A stretch of 64,000 nucleotides of DNA, from positions 186,001 to 250,000 of the forward strand of contig NZ_ASJC01000001.1 in the NCBI RefSeq assembly GCF_000691145.1, given 5' to 3'. The DNA is from Bacillus altitudinis 41KF2b (lineage in GTDB: Bacteria > Bacillota > Bacilli > Bacillales > Bacillaceae). A program made the position numbers and the translations under genes. A model generated the notes under the pieces. It searched no databases, was not told the DNA's origin, and saw only the letters and a program-made list of their open reading frames with translations. Each line of letters begins with the position of its first letter. Position 1 is the stretch's first letter. Below are positions 32,742 through 42,752 of the stretch, piece after piece.

Positions 32742-34061
32742 TTAAGAACTGACTTGCTTTGATTCAGATTGTGTTAATGTCACTTGTTTTGTTTCTTCTG
32801 TTCCATTACGAACGAGTGTGATGCTGATGGTATCTCCTACTTTTGCATTCGTGTAAAGCTCGTGGCGTAATTCACTGCCGGTTGTCACTTTTTTGCCATT
32901 GATGGCGGTGATGACATCCTCTGTCTTTAATCCAGCTTTGGCAGCAGGTGAGCCAGTAGCGATTTCTTTTACGTACACGCCTTTATCCAGCTGACTGCTT
33001 GTCAGTCCAAGCGTTTCCTGCTGATAAGCATCTGGTACTTGTTCGAGATCCAGCATGCTGATACCGATGTAAGGTCGTTCGATTTTTCCTTTTGTGAGAA
33101 GCTGCTCTGCAATTGGTTTGACATCATTGATTGGGAGCGCAAACCCGATACCTTCCACACCTGTTTCAGAAATTTTCATACTGGTGATCCCCACAACCTT
33201 TCCGTCTGTTGTTAAAAGCGGCCCGCCGCTGTTGCCGGGGTTAATGGCTGCATCTGTTTGAATGACATTAATACTGCTTTCGCCAGCTGATGTATCCATA
33301 GACACTGTTCGATCGACACCGCTGACAATTCCTTGTGTCACTGTTCTTGATAAATCTTCACCAAGCGGGTTTCCGATTGCGATGACGGTTTCTCCTGCAC
33401 GAAGGGATGAGGAGTCTCCAAGTTCAGCGACTTTTGTAACGCCGCTGCTGCTAATTTCCACGACAGCAAGATCAGTTAGCGGATCAGAACCGACTACTTT
33501 TCCTTCCACCGTCTTACCATTATGCAAGGAGACTGTTAATTTATTTGCTCCTTCAATCACATGGTTGTTTGTTAATACATAGGCTTTACTGCCCGATTTT
33601 TTGAAAATAACCCCTGATCCGGTACCGCTTTCTTGCTCTTGACTGCTACTGTTTTGATTTTGCTGTGATCCATCAAAAGGTGTGTTCATATCGCCAAAAT
33701 CTGTGCTTGTTTGACTTTGTGTTTGATAGTTTGTAATGCCGACGATGGCTGGTGATACGTTTTCGACCATACTTGAAATACTGCTGGTCGAATTCGATGT
33801 TTGTGACGCTGTTGTTTTTGACGAATTTGTACTTGTATCATTTGTCGATACAGCGGCTGTTTTCGTTGACGAATCAGTTGAATGATTTTCTGAATGCTGA
33901 GCATATGGAGTTAGAACGTAAACACCTAACGCTAACGTACCGCCTACAATCCCGCTGACAAATGGCTTCAGCCAGCCACTTGGCTTCTTCTGTGTTTTTT
34001 TCGGCTGTTCAATGGTTTGTAATTCATAAGAAGTGTGTTTTTCATCTTTGTGTTGTGTCAT
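32742..34061 (-). CDS. htrA: Membrane-anchored serine protease HtrA
   Basis: 439 aa from ATG 34061; GTG 34070 is a weaker alternative. A short cytosolic N-terminus is followed by one membrane segment (FVSGIVGGTLALGVYVLTPY), then a Ser/Thr/Gln-rich linker. The trypsin-like domain has catalytic His in LTNNHVI, Asp in DPLTDLAVVEI and Ser in NPGNSGGPLL. One PDZ domain is at the C-terminus (PAAKAGLKTEDVITAINGKKV). It degrades or refolds misfolded secreted proteins. In B. subtilis htrA (ykdA) is induced by CssRS; no clear CssR site was recognised here. Divergent from proG. Confidence 0.93.
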   Translation of the reverse strand: MTQHKDEKHTSYELQTIEQPKKTQKKPSGWLKPFVSGIVGGTLALGVYVLTPYAQHSENHSTDSSTKTAAVSTNDTSTNSSKTTASQTSNSTSSISSMVENVSPAIVGITNYQTQSQTSTDFGDMNTPFDGSQQNQNSSSQEQESGTGSGVIFKKSGSKAYVLTNNHVIEGANKLTVSLHNGKTVEGKVVGSDPLTDLAVVEISSSGVTKVAELGDSSSLRAGETVIAIGNPLGEDLSRTVTQGIVSGVDRTVSMDTSAGESSINVIQTDAAINPGNSGGPLLTTDGKVVGITSMKISETGVEGIGFALPINDVKPIAEQLLTKGKIERPYIGISMLDLEQVPDAYQQETLGLTSSQLDKGVYVKEIATGSPAAKAGLKTEDVITAINGKKVTTGSELRHELYTNAKVGDTISITLVRNGTEETKQVTLTQSESKQVSS

Positions 34062-34230
34062 TAAGATCACTCTCTTTCATCGATTTTTACATGTATGTGT
34101 TCAAGATGTTTGACCGTATGTGGTGGATACTGACTTTATCGTAAGAAAAAAGTGTGGGATAAAAATGAAAACATTGTGGGAAATTGTTAAAATAAGTAGT
34201 GAATCTAAGCAAAATAGAGGAGATTAAACT

Positions 34231-35055
34231 GTGGAGACTATTGGAATCATTGGATATGGAAGCATGGCAGATATGATGGTACAAAAATGGCTGGACAAAG
34301 GAGTACTTCATGCCAGTCAGTTTATGATCCATACAAGAAGTGAAACGGAGCGTCTGCAACAGCTGAAAGAGAAGAACCAGCATGTCAACATTTGCTCTTT
34401 AGATGACATCTCTGCATCATGTGATGTCGTGTTTGTTTGTGTACCACCGCTTGCTGTACTTGATGTCTTAGATCAACTGAGCCTCGCAAAGACATCTCTT
34501 CATATCGTATCAGTGGCAGCGGCTGTCACGTTAGACAAATTAATGCAACATACGAATCAGCCGGTGTCTAGATACATTCCCACTTTGACATCAGCCGTAG
34601 GCACGGGTGTATCCCTTGTGGCGCATGGTGAAACCGCTGGGCAGGAGGCGCAAGAACGGCTCCACCGCCTGCTTTCAGCTTTTAGTATCGTCAGGGAAGT
34701 GGAAGAGGACCGCTTTGATGCGGCGAGTAATTTGACAAGCTCTTCTCCGGGCTTTATTGCAGCAATCTTTGAAGAAATGGCGAGAGCCGCTGTTCGGAAT
34801 AGTGAGCTTTCTTTAGAAGAAGCCTATGAATTTTTAACATATGCGCTGCTCGGTACAGGACAAGTTCTTGTTGAACACGGACTGACATTTGCTGAAACGG
34901 TGAACAGGGTCGCAACAAAAGGCGGGATTACAGGAGAAGGCGCTGCAGTCATCCAGCAGCAGGCACCGCAAATGTTCGATGACTTGTTTACACAAACGAT
35001 GAAAAAATATGCGCAACTAAAATCGCAAATCGATGAAGCAGACAAACACCACTAA
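34231..35055 (+). CDS. proG: Pyrroline-5-carboxylate reductase (ProG type)
   Basis: 274 aa from GTG 34231, 8 nt after GAGGAG. N-terminal NADP motif IGIIGYGSMADMMVQ (the usual GxGxMxxA is kept except for Asp in place of Ala-like residues). The C-terminal dimer domain contains ASNLTSSSPGFIAAIFEEM and ATKGGITGEGAAVI, the substrate loop. It makes proline from P5C. Other steps (proB, proA) are encoded at 52-54 kb. Divergent from htrA, as in B. subtilis. Confidence 0.88.
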   Translation: METIGIIGYGSMADMMVQKWLDKGVLHASQFMIHTRSETERLQQLKEKNQHVNICSLDDISASCDVVFVCVPPLAVLDVLDQLSLAKTSLHIVSVAAAVTLDKLMQHTNQPVSRYIPTLTSAVGTGVSLVAHGETAGQEAQERLHRLLSAFSIVREVEEDRFDAASNLTSSSPGFIAAIFEEMARAAVRNSELSLEEAYEFLTYALLGTGQVLVEHGLTFAETVNRVATKGGITGEGAAVIQQQAPQMFDDLFTQTMKKYAQLKSQIDEADKHH

Positions 35056-35078
35056 AGACATAGCTAGTGGTGTTTTTT
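35045..35078 (+). terminator. Terminator of proG
   Basis: AACACCACTA / TAGTGGTGTT stem (35045-35054 with 35065-35074) followed by TTTTT; the stop codon lies inside. Confidence 0.88.
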
Positions 35079-35156
35079 CTGTAAATTAAATCCTTTATCA
35101 TCAATGCTTTTGACCTGTATTACCTGAGTCTAATTTCCTTATTTTCAGACATTGTA

Positions 35157-35186
35157 TTGAAAAATCAATCAAGTTCTCATATAATT
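35157..35186 (+). promoter_or_regulatory. Sigma-A promoter of dpp operon
   Basis: TTGAAA (35157-35162), 18-nt spacer, TATAAT (35181-35186). Confidence 0.75.
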
Positions 35187-35199
35187 TTTTAGAAAATTT
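35185..35199. promoter_or_regulatory. CodY box at dpp promoter
   Basis: ATTTTTTAGAAAATT differs at 2 of 15 positions from the CodY consensus AATTTTCWGAAAATT and overlaps the end of the -10 box. The B. subtilis dpp promoter is a classic CodY target, repressed when GTP and branched-chain amino acids are high. Confidence 0.85.
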
Positions 35200-35244
35200 A
35201 GAAAAATATACACAAATTTTAAGTTTAATTAAAGGGGGATGGGG

Positions 35245-36069
35245 ATGAAGCTCTATTTATCAGTCGATATGGAGGGAATTACTGGTCTAGCTGATCATAC
35301 ATTTGTTGATAGCCGCCAGCACAATTATGAGCGCGGGAGAAAAATCATGACAGGTGAAGTGAACGCCTGTGTAGAAGCTCTTCTTACACATGGGGCGACC
35401 GATATTTTAGTGAATGATAGCCATTCTAAAATGAATAATCTGTTGATTGAAGATTTGCATGAGGAAGCATCTCTCATATCAGGTGATGTAAAGCCTTATT
35501 CAATGGTCCAAGGATTAGATCAAACGTATGATGCCGCTGTTTTTTTAGGCTATCATGCAAGGGCATCAATGAAAGGTGTGATGTCTCACAGTATGATTTT
35601 TGGTGTCAGACATTTTTACATAAATGATCATCCGATTGGTGAAATGGGCTTTAATGCGTATGTCGCAGGCTATTATGGTGTTCCGGTCATTCTTGTATGC
35701 GGAGACGATCAAGCAGCACTTGAAGCTGAAAAGTTAATGCCTGGCGTGAAAACAGTGGCGGTGAAAGAAACCATTTCAAGATCTGCTGTGAAATGCTTAA
35801 CACCAGCGAAAGTGAGCACCCTCATCTCGCAGCAAGTGGAAGCTGCCATGAAACAAATTCATCAAATGAAGCCGCTCACGCCTCCTGAGCAGCCAGTGCT
35901 GAAAATCGAGTTTGCCAATTATGGACAAGCCGAATGGGCGAATTTAATGCCGGGTACGGCCATCATCGAAGGGACAACAACGGTGACGTACCAAGCAGAG
36001 AATATATTAGAAGCCTACCAAGCGATGCTTGTCATGACAGAGCTTGCCGCACGTACAACATTTTGTTAA
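35245..36069 (+). CDS. dppA: D-aminopeptidase DppA
   Basis: 274 aa from ATG 35245 (AAAGGGGG 6 nt upstream), identical in length to B. subtilis DppA. Zinc ligands Asp8 and Glu10 lie in SVDMEGITG, with His residues in VNDSHSKMNN and LGYHA and Glu in GEMGFNAYV. It is a self-compartmentalising decamer that releases D-amino acids from peptides such as D-Ala-D-Ala. It heads dppABCDE and thus links dipeptide import to use of D-residues from murein. Confidence 0.93.
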   Translation: MKLYLSVDMEGITGLADHTFVDSRQHNYERGRKIMTGEVNACVEALLTHGATDILVNDSHSKMNNLLIEDLHEEASLISGDVKPYSMVQGLDQTYDAAVFLGYHARASMKGVMSHSMIFGVRHFYINDHPIGEMGFNAYVAGYYGVPVILVCGDDQAALEAEKLMPGVKTVAVKETISRSAVKCLTPAKVSTLISQQVEAAMKQIHQMKPLTPPEQPVLKIEFANYGQAEWANLMPGTAIIEGTTTVTYQAENILEAYQAMLVMTELAARTTFC

Positions 36070-36087
36070 GCGAGGGGGAGACAGCAG

Positions 36088-37023
36088 ATGGCCAGCTTTT
36101 TGCTCAAGCGTTTGATTGCCATGATTGCCACGATTTTAACCATCACAACTTTAACGTTTATTTTAATGAAGGTCATCCCAGGATCGCCCTTCAATGAAGA
36201 ACGAAATACAAACGAAACTGTCCAGCGAAACCTCGAAAGCTACTATCACTTAGACGAACCACTCTATGTTCAATATATGATCTATTTAAAATCCATCGTT
36301 ACTTTTGATTTTGGTCCTTCCATTAAAAAGCCTTCTGAAAGTGTCAATGATTTATTGGCGAGAGGTTTTCCAGTCTCATTAGAACTTGGTCTTATCTCTA
36401 TTTTGATTGCTGTCATCTCCGGTATCTTGCTCGGAATCATGGCTGCCCTCCGGCATAATGGCTTGATTGATTATATCGCCATGACGATTGCTGTTTTCGG
36501 TATATCCATACCAAACTTTATCTTTGCTACCTTATTAATTCAGCAGCTTGCTGTGAATGTAAAGCTCTTTCCTACAGCGATGTGGACAAGTCCAATGCAT
36601 ATGGTGCTTCCTACCATTGCACTGGCGGTAGGTCCAATGGCGATCATTGCCCGGTTAACGAGATCGAGCATGATTGAAGTGCTGTCGCAGGACTATATTC
36701 GAACTGCAAAAGCGAAAGGACTTTCCCCTTATAAAATTGTGTTTAAACATGCCCTGCGGAATGCACTTTTACCTGTTGTCACGATCCTTGGCACGCTTGT
36801 CGCAAGTATTTTAACTGGCAGTTTTGTGATTGAAAAAATATTTGCGATCCCTGGAATGGGAAAATACTTTGTCGAGAGTATTAATAACCGTGACTATCCT
36901 GTCATCATGGGAACCACTGTTTTTTACAGCATCATCTTAATTACCCTTCTTTTCATTGTAGATGTGACATATCGTCTGCTTGATCCAAGGATCCAGCTGC
37001 ATCAGAAAGGAGGAAAGGCATGA
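36088..37023 (+). CDS. dppB: Dipeptide ABC transporter permease DppB
   Basis: 311 aa, six membrane segments. N-terminal FLLKRLIAMIATILTITTLTFILMK is typical of OppB/DppB. The EAA loop is DYIRTAKAKGLSPYKIVFKHALRNALLP, and FVIEKIFAIPGMG follows. It forms the pore with DppC. GAGGGGGAG ribosome site; the stop overlaps the dppC start. Confidence 0.93.
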   Translation: MASFLLKRLIAMIATILTITTLTFILMKVIPGSPFNEERNTNETVQRNLESYYHLDEPLYVQYMIYLKSIVTFDFGPSIKKPSESVNDLLARGFPVSLELGLISILIAVISGILLGIMAALRHNGLIDYIAMTIAVFGISIPNFIFATLLIQQLAVNVKLFPTAMWTSPMHMVLPTIALAVGPMAIIARLTRSSMIEVLSQDYIRTAKAKGLSPYKIVFKHALRNALLPVVTILGTLVASILTGSFVIEKIFAIPGMGKYFVESINNRDYPVIMGTTVFYSIILITLLFIVDVTYRLLDPRIQLHQKGGKA

Positions 37024-37982
37024 GTATACACCTTCAGCATGATCAAATGAATCAAGCGCATGAAGTGCCAGATGAATGGTTTGCGCCTAAAGAACAAAAG
37101 ACATCTGAAGTCCATGCCATTAAAAGACCCTCACTTTCGTATTGGGCAGATACTTGGCGACGGTTAAAACAAAATAAACTCGCTATGTTTAGTTTATCGG
37201 TGCTGATTTTTCTTTTCGTCATGGCTGTATTAGGTCCACTCCTTGCGCCGAATAGTGTGACAGAACAGCGGCTTTCCATGCAAAACTTGCCGCCGTCAGC
37301 TGCTCACTGGTTTGGAACAGATGAGCTTGGACGTGATGTGTTTACACGTACTTGGTATGGCGCACGCATTTCGTTATTTGTGGGCGTGATGGCCGCTCTC
37401 ATTGATTTTGCGATCGGTGTCATCTATGGCGGTATTGCAGGATATAAGGGCGGGAAGTATGACCATGTCATGATGCGGATCGTCGAGGTGCTTTACGGTC
37501 TGCCGTATTTACTTGTCGTCATTTTATTGATGGTTCTGATGGGGCCTGGGCTTGTCACTATTATTGTGGCGCTCACTGTCACAGGCTGGATCGGGATGGC
37601 AAGAATCGTGAGAGGTCAAGTCCTTCAGCTGAAAAGCCAAGAATATGTCCTTGCCTCGAAAACCTTTGGCGCAAAAAGTTTGCGCATCATCCGCAGAAAT
37701 TTACTGCCGAATACGATGGGACCAATTATTGTCCAGATGACGCTAACTGTACCGACAGCGATTTTTGCTGAAGCATTCTTAAGTTTTCTCGGTTTAGGGA
37801 TTCAAGCCCCGTTTGCAAGCTGGGGTGTGATGGCCAATGACGCCTTGCCGACAGTGCTGTCAGATAATGGCCACTGGTGGCGTTTATTCTTTCCGGCATT
37901 TTTTATTTCGCTGACGATGTTTTGCTTTAATAATTTAGGTGATGGCTTGCAAGATGCGCTTGATCCGAAGATGAAGAGGTGA
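37020..37982 (+). CDS. dppC: Dipeptide ABC transporter permease DppC
   Basis: 320 aa, the same as B. subtilis DppC. A roughly 50-residue cytosolic N-terminus precedes the first membrane helix. HWFGTDELGRDVFTRTWYGARISL is the OppC_N signature, and the EAA loop is EYVLASKTFGAKSLRIIRRNLLPN. AEAFLSFLGLGIQAPFASWG is also diagnostic. It overlaps dppB by 4 bp (ATGA). Confidence 0.93.
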   Translation: MSIHLQHDQMNQAHEVPDEWFAPKEQKTSEVHAIKRPSLSYWADTWRRLKQNKLAMFSLSVLIFLFVMAVLGPLLAPNSVTEQRLSMQNLPPSAAHWFGTDELGRDVFTRTWYGARISLFVGVMAALIDFAIGVIYGGIAGYKGGKYDHVMMRIVEVLYGLPYLLVVILLMVLMGPGLVTIIVALTVTGWIGMARIVRGQVLQLKSQEYVLASKTFGAKSLRIIRRNLLPNTMGPIIVQMTLTVPTAIFAEAFLSFLGLGIQAPFASWGVMANDALPTVLSDNGHWWRLFFPAFFISLTMFCFNNLGDGLQDALDPKMKR

Positions 37983-37989
37983 TGGCGTG

Positions 37990-39003
37990 ATGAAAAAAAT
38001 GCTTCGGATTATCGATCTGCATGTTAGCTTTCGGACATATGGCGGTTCTGTTCAAGCGGTACGCGGGGTGAATGTGGATGTGTATGAAAAAGAAACCCTC
38101 GCCATTGTAGGAGAATCAGGCTGCGGAAAAAGTGTGACGTCTCAAAGTATCATGCGGCTTCTCCCTGCATACAGCGCACAAGTCGATCAAGGGGAAATTT
38201 GGTTTCGTGATCGCAACTTGCTGTCATTATCTGAAAAAGACATGCGCAGCATCCGTGGTGTCGATATCTCCATGATTTTTCAAGATCCTATGACGGCACT
38301 CAACCCGACGCTAACAATTGGGGATCAGCTGATGGAAGCTGCAAAAGTGCATCAGAAGCTGACAAAAAAAGAAGTGAAAGAAGAGGCGCTTCGTATGCTT
38401 GACTTGGTGGGGATACCGCAGCCGAAAGAGAGACTGAAGCAATATCCGCATCAATTCAGCGGTGGCATGAGGCAGCGGCTCATGATTGCAATGGCTCTTA
38501 TTTGTGAGCCGAAGGTGCTGATTGCAGATGAACCGACAACTGCACTAGATGTCACCATACAGGCGCAGATTTTAGAACTATTTAAGGAGATTCAGAAAAA
38601 AACAGGCGTGACGATTATTTTAATCACACATGACCTAGGGGTCGTAGCACAAGTCGCTGATCGAGTGGCCGTCATGTACGGGGGGAAAATCGTTGAAGTT
38701 GGGACAAGGCGAGATATCTTTTACAGTCCGCAGCATCCCTATACAAAAGGGCTACTGCAATCCGTTCCAAGGCTGGATATGAAAGATGAACTCATTCCTA
38801 TTGAAGGAAGCCCGCCTGATTTATTTGCCCCGCCAAAAGGATGTCCATATACCGATCGATGCCCGTCTGCGATGAAAGTGTGTGATCATATCATGCCGCA
38901 TGAAACGCAGCGTTCACCTACACATGCAGTACATTGCTGGCTTCAAGATGAACGAGCGAAGCAAACGGTTTTATCTTCAACACAAAGGGGGAGTTTTTCA
39001 TGA
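37990..39003 (+). CDS. dppD: Dipeptide ABC transporter ATP-binding protein DppD
   Basis: 337 aa from ATG 37990. Walker [12 protein letters not shown], signature [15 protein letters not shown], Walker [12 protein letters not shown] and His ITHDLG. The C-terminal oligopeptide-type cysteine cluster ([15 protein letters not shown]) probably binds an iron-sulfur cluster. It partners with another ATPase, either an unlinked one or YkfD downstream. Overlaps dppE by 4 bp. Confidence 0.92.
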   Translation: MKKMLRIIDLHVSFRTYGGSVQAVRGVNVDVYEKETLAIVGESGCGKSVTSQSIMRLLPAYSAQVDQGEIWFRDRNLLSLSEKDMRSIRGVDISMIFQDPMTALNPTLTIGDQLMEAAKVHQKLTKKEVKEEALRMLDLVGIPQPKERLKQYPHQFSGGMRQRLMIAMALICEPKVLIADEPTTALDVTIQAQILELFKEIQKKTGVTIILITHDLGVVAQVADRVAVMYGGKIVEVGTRRDIFYSPQHPYTKGLLQSVPRLDMKDELIPIEGSPPDLFAPPKGCPYTDRCPSAMKVCDHIMPHETQRSPTHAVHCWLQDERAKQTVLSSTQRGSFS

Positions 39004-40619
39004 GAAAAACAGGTTGGATTCTCAGTATGTGCTTTATCGCAGTGATGCTGCTTGCAGGATGTACAGCCAATGAGCAAGCAGGCAAAGGATCTTCAAGCAA
39101 GGGCGAAGAGAAAGTTTTAACATTAAATAATGAAAATGAACCGACATCATTTGATCCGCCCATTGGTTTTAATAATGTGTCCTGGCAAGGGCTCAATAAC
39201 TTAATGGAAGGATTAACGAGACTGAATGAGAAGCACGAACCATCTGCTGCCATGGCGGAAAAATGGGACATTTCAAAGGACGGAAAAACGTACACGTTCC
39301 ATTTAAGGGATGGGATTAAGTGGTCAAATGGTGACCCAGTCAAAGCAAGTGACTTTGAATATGCGTGGAAGCGGCTGCTAGATCCAAAGACGGGCTCTTC
39401 TGCGGCATTCTTAGCTTATATGATTGAAGGGGGCGAAGCGTTTAACAGCGGAAAAGGGAAGAAAGAAGATGTAAAAGTCAAGGCTGTTAATGATCAAACG
39501 CTAGAGGTCAAGCTAGCATACCCGCAGAAATCTTTCTTAAATATGACCGCAAACCCTGCCTTTTTCCCGGTGAATGAGAAGGTAGCGGAGAAGGACCCGA
39601 ACTGGGCCAAGGATGCGAAAACCTTTGTCGGTAATGGACCGTTTAAGCTGACAGAGTGGAAGCATGATGAAAGCTTTACAATGGAAAAAAGTGACACGTA
39701 TTGGGACAAACAAACGGTCAAGCTGGATCAAGTGAAATGGCTCATGATCAGTGATCGAAACACAGATTACCAAATGTATCAATCAGGAGATTTAGATACG
39801 GCCTTCGTTCCGGCAGAACAAAGTGAAGACCTGTTAAAAAGCAAAGATGTGCAAATTGAAGATCAAGCAGGGCTGTTTTTTTATCGTCTAAATGTCAACA
39901 TGGAGCCTTTTCAAAATAAGAACATTCGCAAAGCCTTTCAAATGGCGATCAATCCTCAGGATATTGTAGAGTATGTAACGAAAAATGAAGAGAAGCCAGC
40001 ACGTGCCTTCGTTTCACCAGGAATTTTAGATTCAAAGGGTGAAGATTTCAGAGAAGCTGGTGGCGACCTTGTCAAACATGATACGAGTGAAGCCGTAAAA
40101 CTATTAGAAAAAGGGTTGAAAGAAGAGAACTATTCAAAGCTGCCGCCCGTCACATTAACATATAGTACAAAGCCTGAAAATAAGAAAAAAGCAGAAGCCA
40201 TTCAGCAGCAATTAAAAGAAGCGCTAGGGGTAGATGTGAAGCTTGCAAACATGGAAGCAAATGTGTTTGCAGAAGATCAAAAGGCACTCAAATTCCAATT
40301 CTCGCAAAGTTCATTTCTAGCTGACTATGCAGACCCAATCAATTTCTTAGAGAGCTTCCAAACAGGAAATGCGATGAACCGGACAGGTTGGTCAAATGAT
40401 ACGTATGACCAGCTGATCAAAAAGGCGAGTCAAGAAGCAGATGAACAAAAGAGAAATCGTATGCTGCATGATGCCGAGGCACTTCTCATGGAAGAAGCAC
40501 CGATCATTCCCATTCATTTTTATAACCAAGTCTATTTACAAAAAGAAGGCGTAAAGGGCATTGTCCGTCATCCTGTTGGTTACATTGATTTGAAATGGGC
40601 GCAGGTAGATGGAGAGTAA
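39000..40619 (+). CDS. dppE: Dipeptide-binding lipoprotein DppE
   Basis: 539 aa. Lipoprotein signal with lipobox LLAGC (Cys about residue 21). SBP family 5: LNNENEPTSFDPPIG, WEFS-like DGKTYTFHLRDGIKWSNGDPV, and FVGNGPFKLTEWKHDESF. It captures dipeptides, in B. subtilis including murein tripeptide L-Ala-gamma-D-Glu-mDap. Last dpp gene; a stem-loop without a strong T-run separates it from ykfA. Confidence 0.93.
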   Translation: MRKTGWILSMCFIAVMLLAGCTANEQAGKGSSSKGEEKVLTLNNENEPTSFDPPIGFNNVSWQGLNNLMEGLTRLNEKHEPSAAMAEKWDISKDGKTYTFHLRDGIKWSNGDPVKASDFEYAWKRLLDPKTGSSAAFLAYMIEGGEAFNSGKGKKEDVKVKAVNDQTLEVKLAYPQKSFLNMTANPAFFPVNEKVAEKDPNWAKDAKTFVGNGPFKLTEWKHDESFTMEKSDTYWDKQTVKLDQVKWLMISDRNTDYQMYQSGDLDTAFVPAEQSEDLLKSKDVQIEDQAGLFFYRLNVNMEPFQNKNIRKAFQMAINPQDIVEYVTKNEEKPARAFVSPGILDSKGEDFREAGGDLVKHDTSEAVKLLEKGLKEENYSKLPPVTLTYSTKPENKKKAEAIQQQLKEALGVDVKLANMEANVFAEDQKALKFQFSQSSFLADYADPINFLESFQTGNAMNRTGWSNDTYDQLIKKASQEADEQKRNRMLHDAEALLMEEAPIIPIHFYNQVYLQKEGVKGIVRHPVGYIDLKWAQVDGE

Positions 40620-40634
40620 ATGAAAAGAATGAGA

Positions 40635-40669
40635 GAACGGGACGCTTTGAAAAAAGCGTCTGTTCCTTT
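40635..40669 (+). other. Stem-loop between dppE and ykfA
   Basis: GACGCTT / AAGCGTC core extended by GAAC / GTTC pairs. The T-run is poor (CTTTATTC), so it is likely a leaky terminator or 3'-end stabiliser that would allow read-through into ykfABCD. Confidence 0.6.
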
Positions 40670-40734
40670 ATTCGTTCATGTTATGAAGAAGATGCCCATA
40701 GATTGAAAGAAACGAAGAGAAAGAGGGGATTGGC

Positions 40735-41676
40735 ATGAACCATCTGCCAGTGGCACTTCAAACAGGAGATACAGTGGGAATCATTGCACCAGCAAGCCCG
40801 CCTGATGGGCTGAAATTAGCAAGAGGTATTTCTTTTTTAGAAAGCTTAGGGCTAAAGGTGAAAAAGGGGAAGTATATCGACTCCCGGTATGGTTATTTAG
40901 CAGGTCATGATCATGAACGAGTGGAAGATATTCATCACATGTTTCAAGATCCAGACGTGAAGGCAGTGATTTGTGCTTGCGGAGGATACGGAACAGGAAG
41001 AATTGCAGAAGCCATTGATTATGACCTCATTCGCCGGAACCCAAAAATCTTTTGGGGATACAGTGATATTACGTTTTTACATACAGCGATTCAGCAGCAG
41101 ACGGGTCTTGTGACCTTTCATGGTCCAATGCTCTCCTCTGATGTGGGACTTGAAGGGGTTCACCCGTATACAAAGGATACCTTTTTACAGCTATTCACTC
41201 CGAAAGCCTTTTCGTATACGAACCACCTGTCACCTCTTCATACTTTTTATCATGGCACGGCTTCAGGCGAAATCACCGGAGGAAATCTTGCCCTTATTGT
41301 CACGACACTCGGTACACCTTTTGAAATTGATACAAAGGGGAAGCTTTTATTGATAGAAGATATTGACGAAGAACCATATAAAATCGATCGAATGATGCAG
41401 CACTTAGCATCTGCAGGAAAATTACGTGATGCGGCTGGATTTATCATTGGTGATTTTCATCAATGTGAGCCGAAAAAGAAAGAGCAGTCGTTAACGCTCG
41501 ATCAGTTATGGGAGACGTATATTGTTCCGCAACAGAAACCTGCACTTGGTGGTTTTCGGATCGGTCATTCATCTCCAAACTTCGCCATTCCAATCGGCGT
41601 GCACGCAACATTAGATGCTACAGGGAAAAAACTTCATATTTCCCCAGGTGTTGCAGCGAAAGAGGCGATCAAATGA
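40735..41676 (+). CDS. ykfA: LD-carboxypeptidase family S66 (YkfA)
   Basis: 313 aa. GDTVGIIAPASPP and FWGYSDITFLHTAIQQ, with the nucleophile Ser region in this segment, and the late HSSPNFAIPIGVHATLDAT are S66 hallmarks. It removes the terminal D-Ala from murein tetrapeptides in the cytosol. First gene of the murein-peptide salvage operon ykfABCD, coupled to the dpp importer upstream. Last 4 bases overlap ykfB. Confidence 0.9.
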   Translation: MNHLPVALQTGDTVGIIAPASPPDGLKLARGISFLESLGLKVKKGKYIDSRYGYLAGHDHERVEDIHHMFQDPDVKAVICACGGYGTGRIAEAIDYDLIRRNPKIFWGYSDITFLHTAIQQQTGLVTFHGPMLSSDVGLEGVHPYTKDTFLQLFTPKAFSYTNHLSPLHTFYHGTASGEITGGNLALIVTTLGTPFEIDTKGKLLLIEDIDEEPYKIDRMMQHLASAGKLRDAAGFIIGDFHQCEPKKKEQSLTLDQLWETYIVPQQKPALGGFRIGHSSPNFAIPIGVHATLDATGKKLHISPGVAAKEAIK

Positions 41677-42752
41677 AAATCGTAGATGTTCGCACATGCA
41701 GAACGAATGTACCGCTAAAGAAGCCTTTCAAAACAGCATTAAGAACGGTGTATGACGCCGCATCTCTTATTGTGATCATCACCTATGATCAAGGTGATGT
41801 CAGCTATGGAGAGGCAGTGCCGACATCGGTCATTACAGGTGAAACACTGGAAAGCATCGACTATGCTATTTGCGCTGTGATGAGGCCGCTCTTGATTGGG
41901 GCCTCATTGTCACAATATGAACAAATCTTTTCAGCGATCGACCGTGTACTTGTAGGAAACACGAGTGCAAAGGCTGCAATAGATATGGCGATTTACGATG
42001 GTTTAGCGAAGCAGGCTGGCCTGCCGCTTTATCAATATCTTGGTGGTTATCGTGATCAGCTGGAAACGGATTATACGGTCAGTGTCAACCGTCCGCTAGA
42101 AATGGCAGAGGATGCGAAGCAATATGCAACTGAAGGCTTTCGTACCTTAAAGATCAAAGTGGGAAAAGATGATATAGAGACGGATATTCAGCGGATCAAA
42201 CGGATTCGAGAAAAAGTCGGGCCGGATATTCAAATCAGGCTTGACGCCAACCAAGGCTGGACATGGAAGGAAGCGGTTGTGGCCATTCGAAAAATGGAGG
42301 CATTCGATATTGAACTAGTCGAGCAGCCAGTGCCTAAAGAAGACATCGAGGGTCTGCGCCGGGTGACGGAAGCAACAGACACATTGATTATGGCAGATGA
42401 AAGTATTTTTAGCCTCCATGATGCCATCAAGGTGTTAGAAACGAGAAGCTGTGATCTCATCAACTTAAAATTAATGAAAACAGGCGGTATCAAAAAAACG
42501 CTGAAAATCAATAGTTTAGCAGAAGCATACGGCGTCAAGTGCATGGTTGGCAGTATGATCGAATCAAAACTAGGGATTACCGCAGCCGCTCATCTTGCTG
42601 CAAGCCAGCCGAATATTACCCGTTACGATTTTGATGCGCCGCTTATGCTAAAAGAGGACTTAATAGACGGAGGAATTGTCTATCAAGGAAAAGATATTCT
42701 CTTTCCGCTGCATCATGGGTTAGGCATTCAAAGAGTGAAAGGGGTCTTATGA
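41673..42752 (+). CDS. ykfB: L-Ala-D/L-Glu epimerase (YkfB)
   Basis: 359 aa from ATG 41673 overlapping the ykfA stop. Enolase superfamily, muconate-lactonising subgroup: TLKIKVGKDD holds the KxK catalytic Lys pair. Metal ligands are Asp in RLDANQGW, Glu in ELVEQPVP and Asp in MADESIF; the second catalytic Lys is in INLKLMKTGGI. It converts L-Ala-D-Glu to L-Ala-L-Glu so that peptidases can finish degradation. Length fits B. subtilis YkfB (366 aa). Confidence 0.93.
   Translation: MKIVDVRTCRTNVPLKKPFKTALRTVYDAASLIVIITYDQGDVSYGEAVPTSVITGETLESIDYAICAVMRPLLIGASLSQYEQIFSAIDRVLVGNTSAKAAIDMAIYDGLAKQAGLPLYQYLGGYRDQLETDYTVSVNRPLEMAEDAKQYATEGFRTLKIKVGKDDIETDIQRIKRIREKVGPDIQIRLDANQGWTWKEAVVAIRKMEAFDIELVEQPVPKEDIEGLRRVTEATDTLIMADESIFSLHDAIKVLETRSCDLINLKLMKTGGIKKTLKINSLAEAYGVKCMVGSMIESKLGITAAAHLAASQPNITRYDFDAPLMLKEDLIDGGIVYQGKDILFPLHHGLGIQRVKGVL

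Noticed and set aside
34062-34230. CssR sites between htrA and proG
   Set aside because: Some TGTATGTG/GTATGTGG-like words are present, but I could not match a firm CssR consensus.
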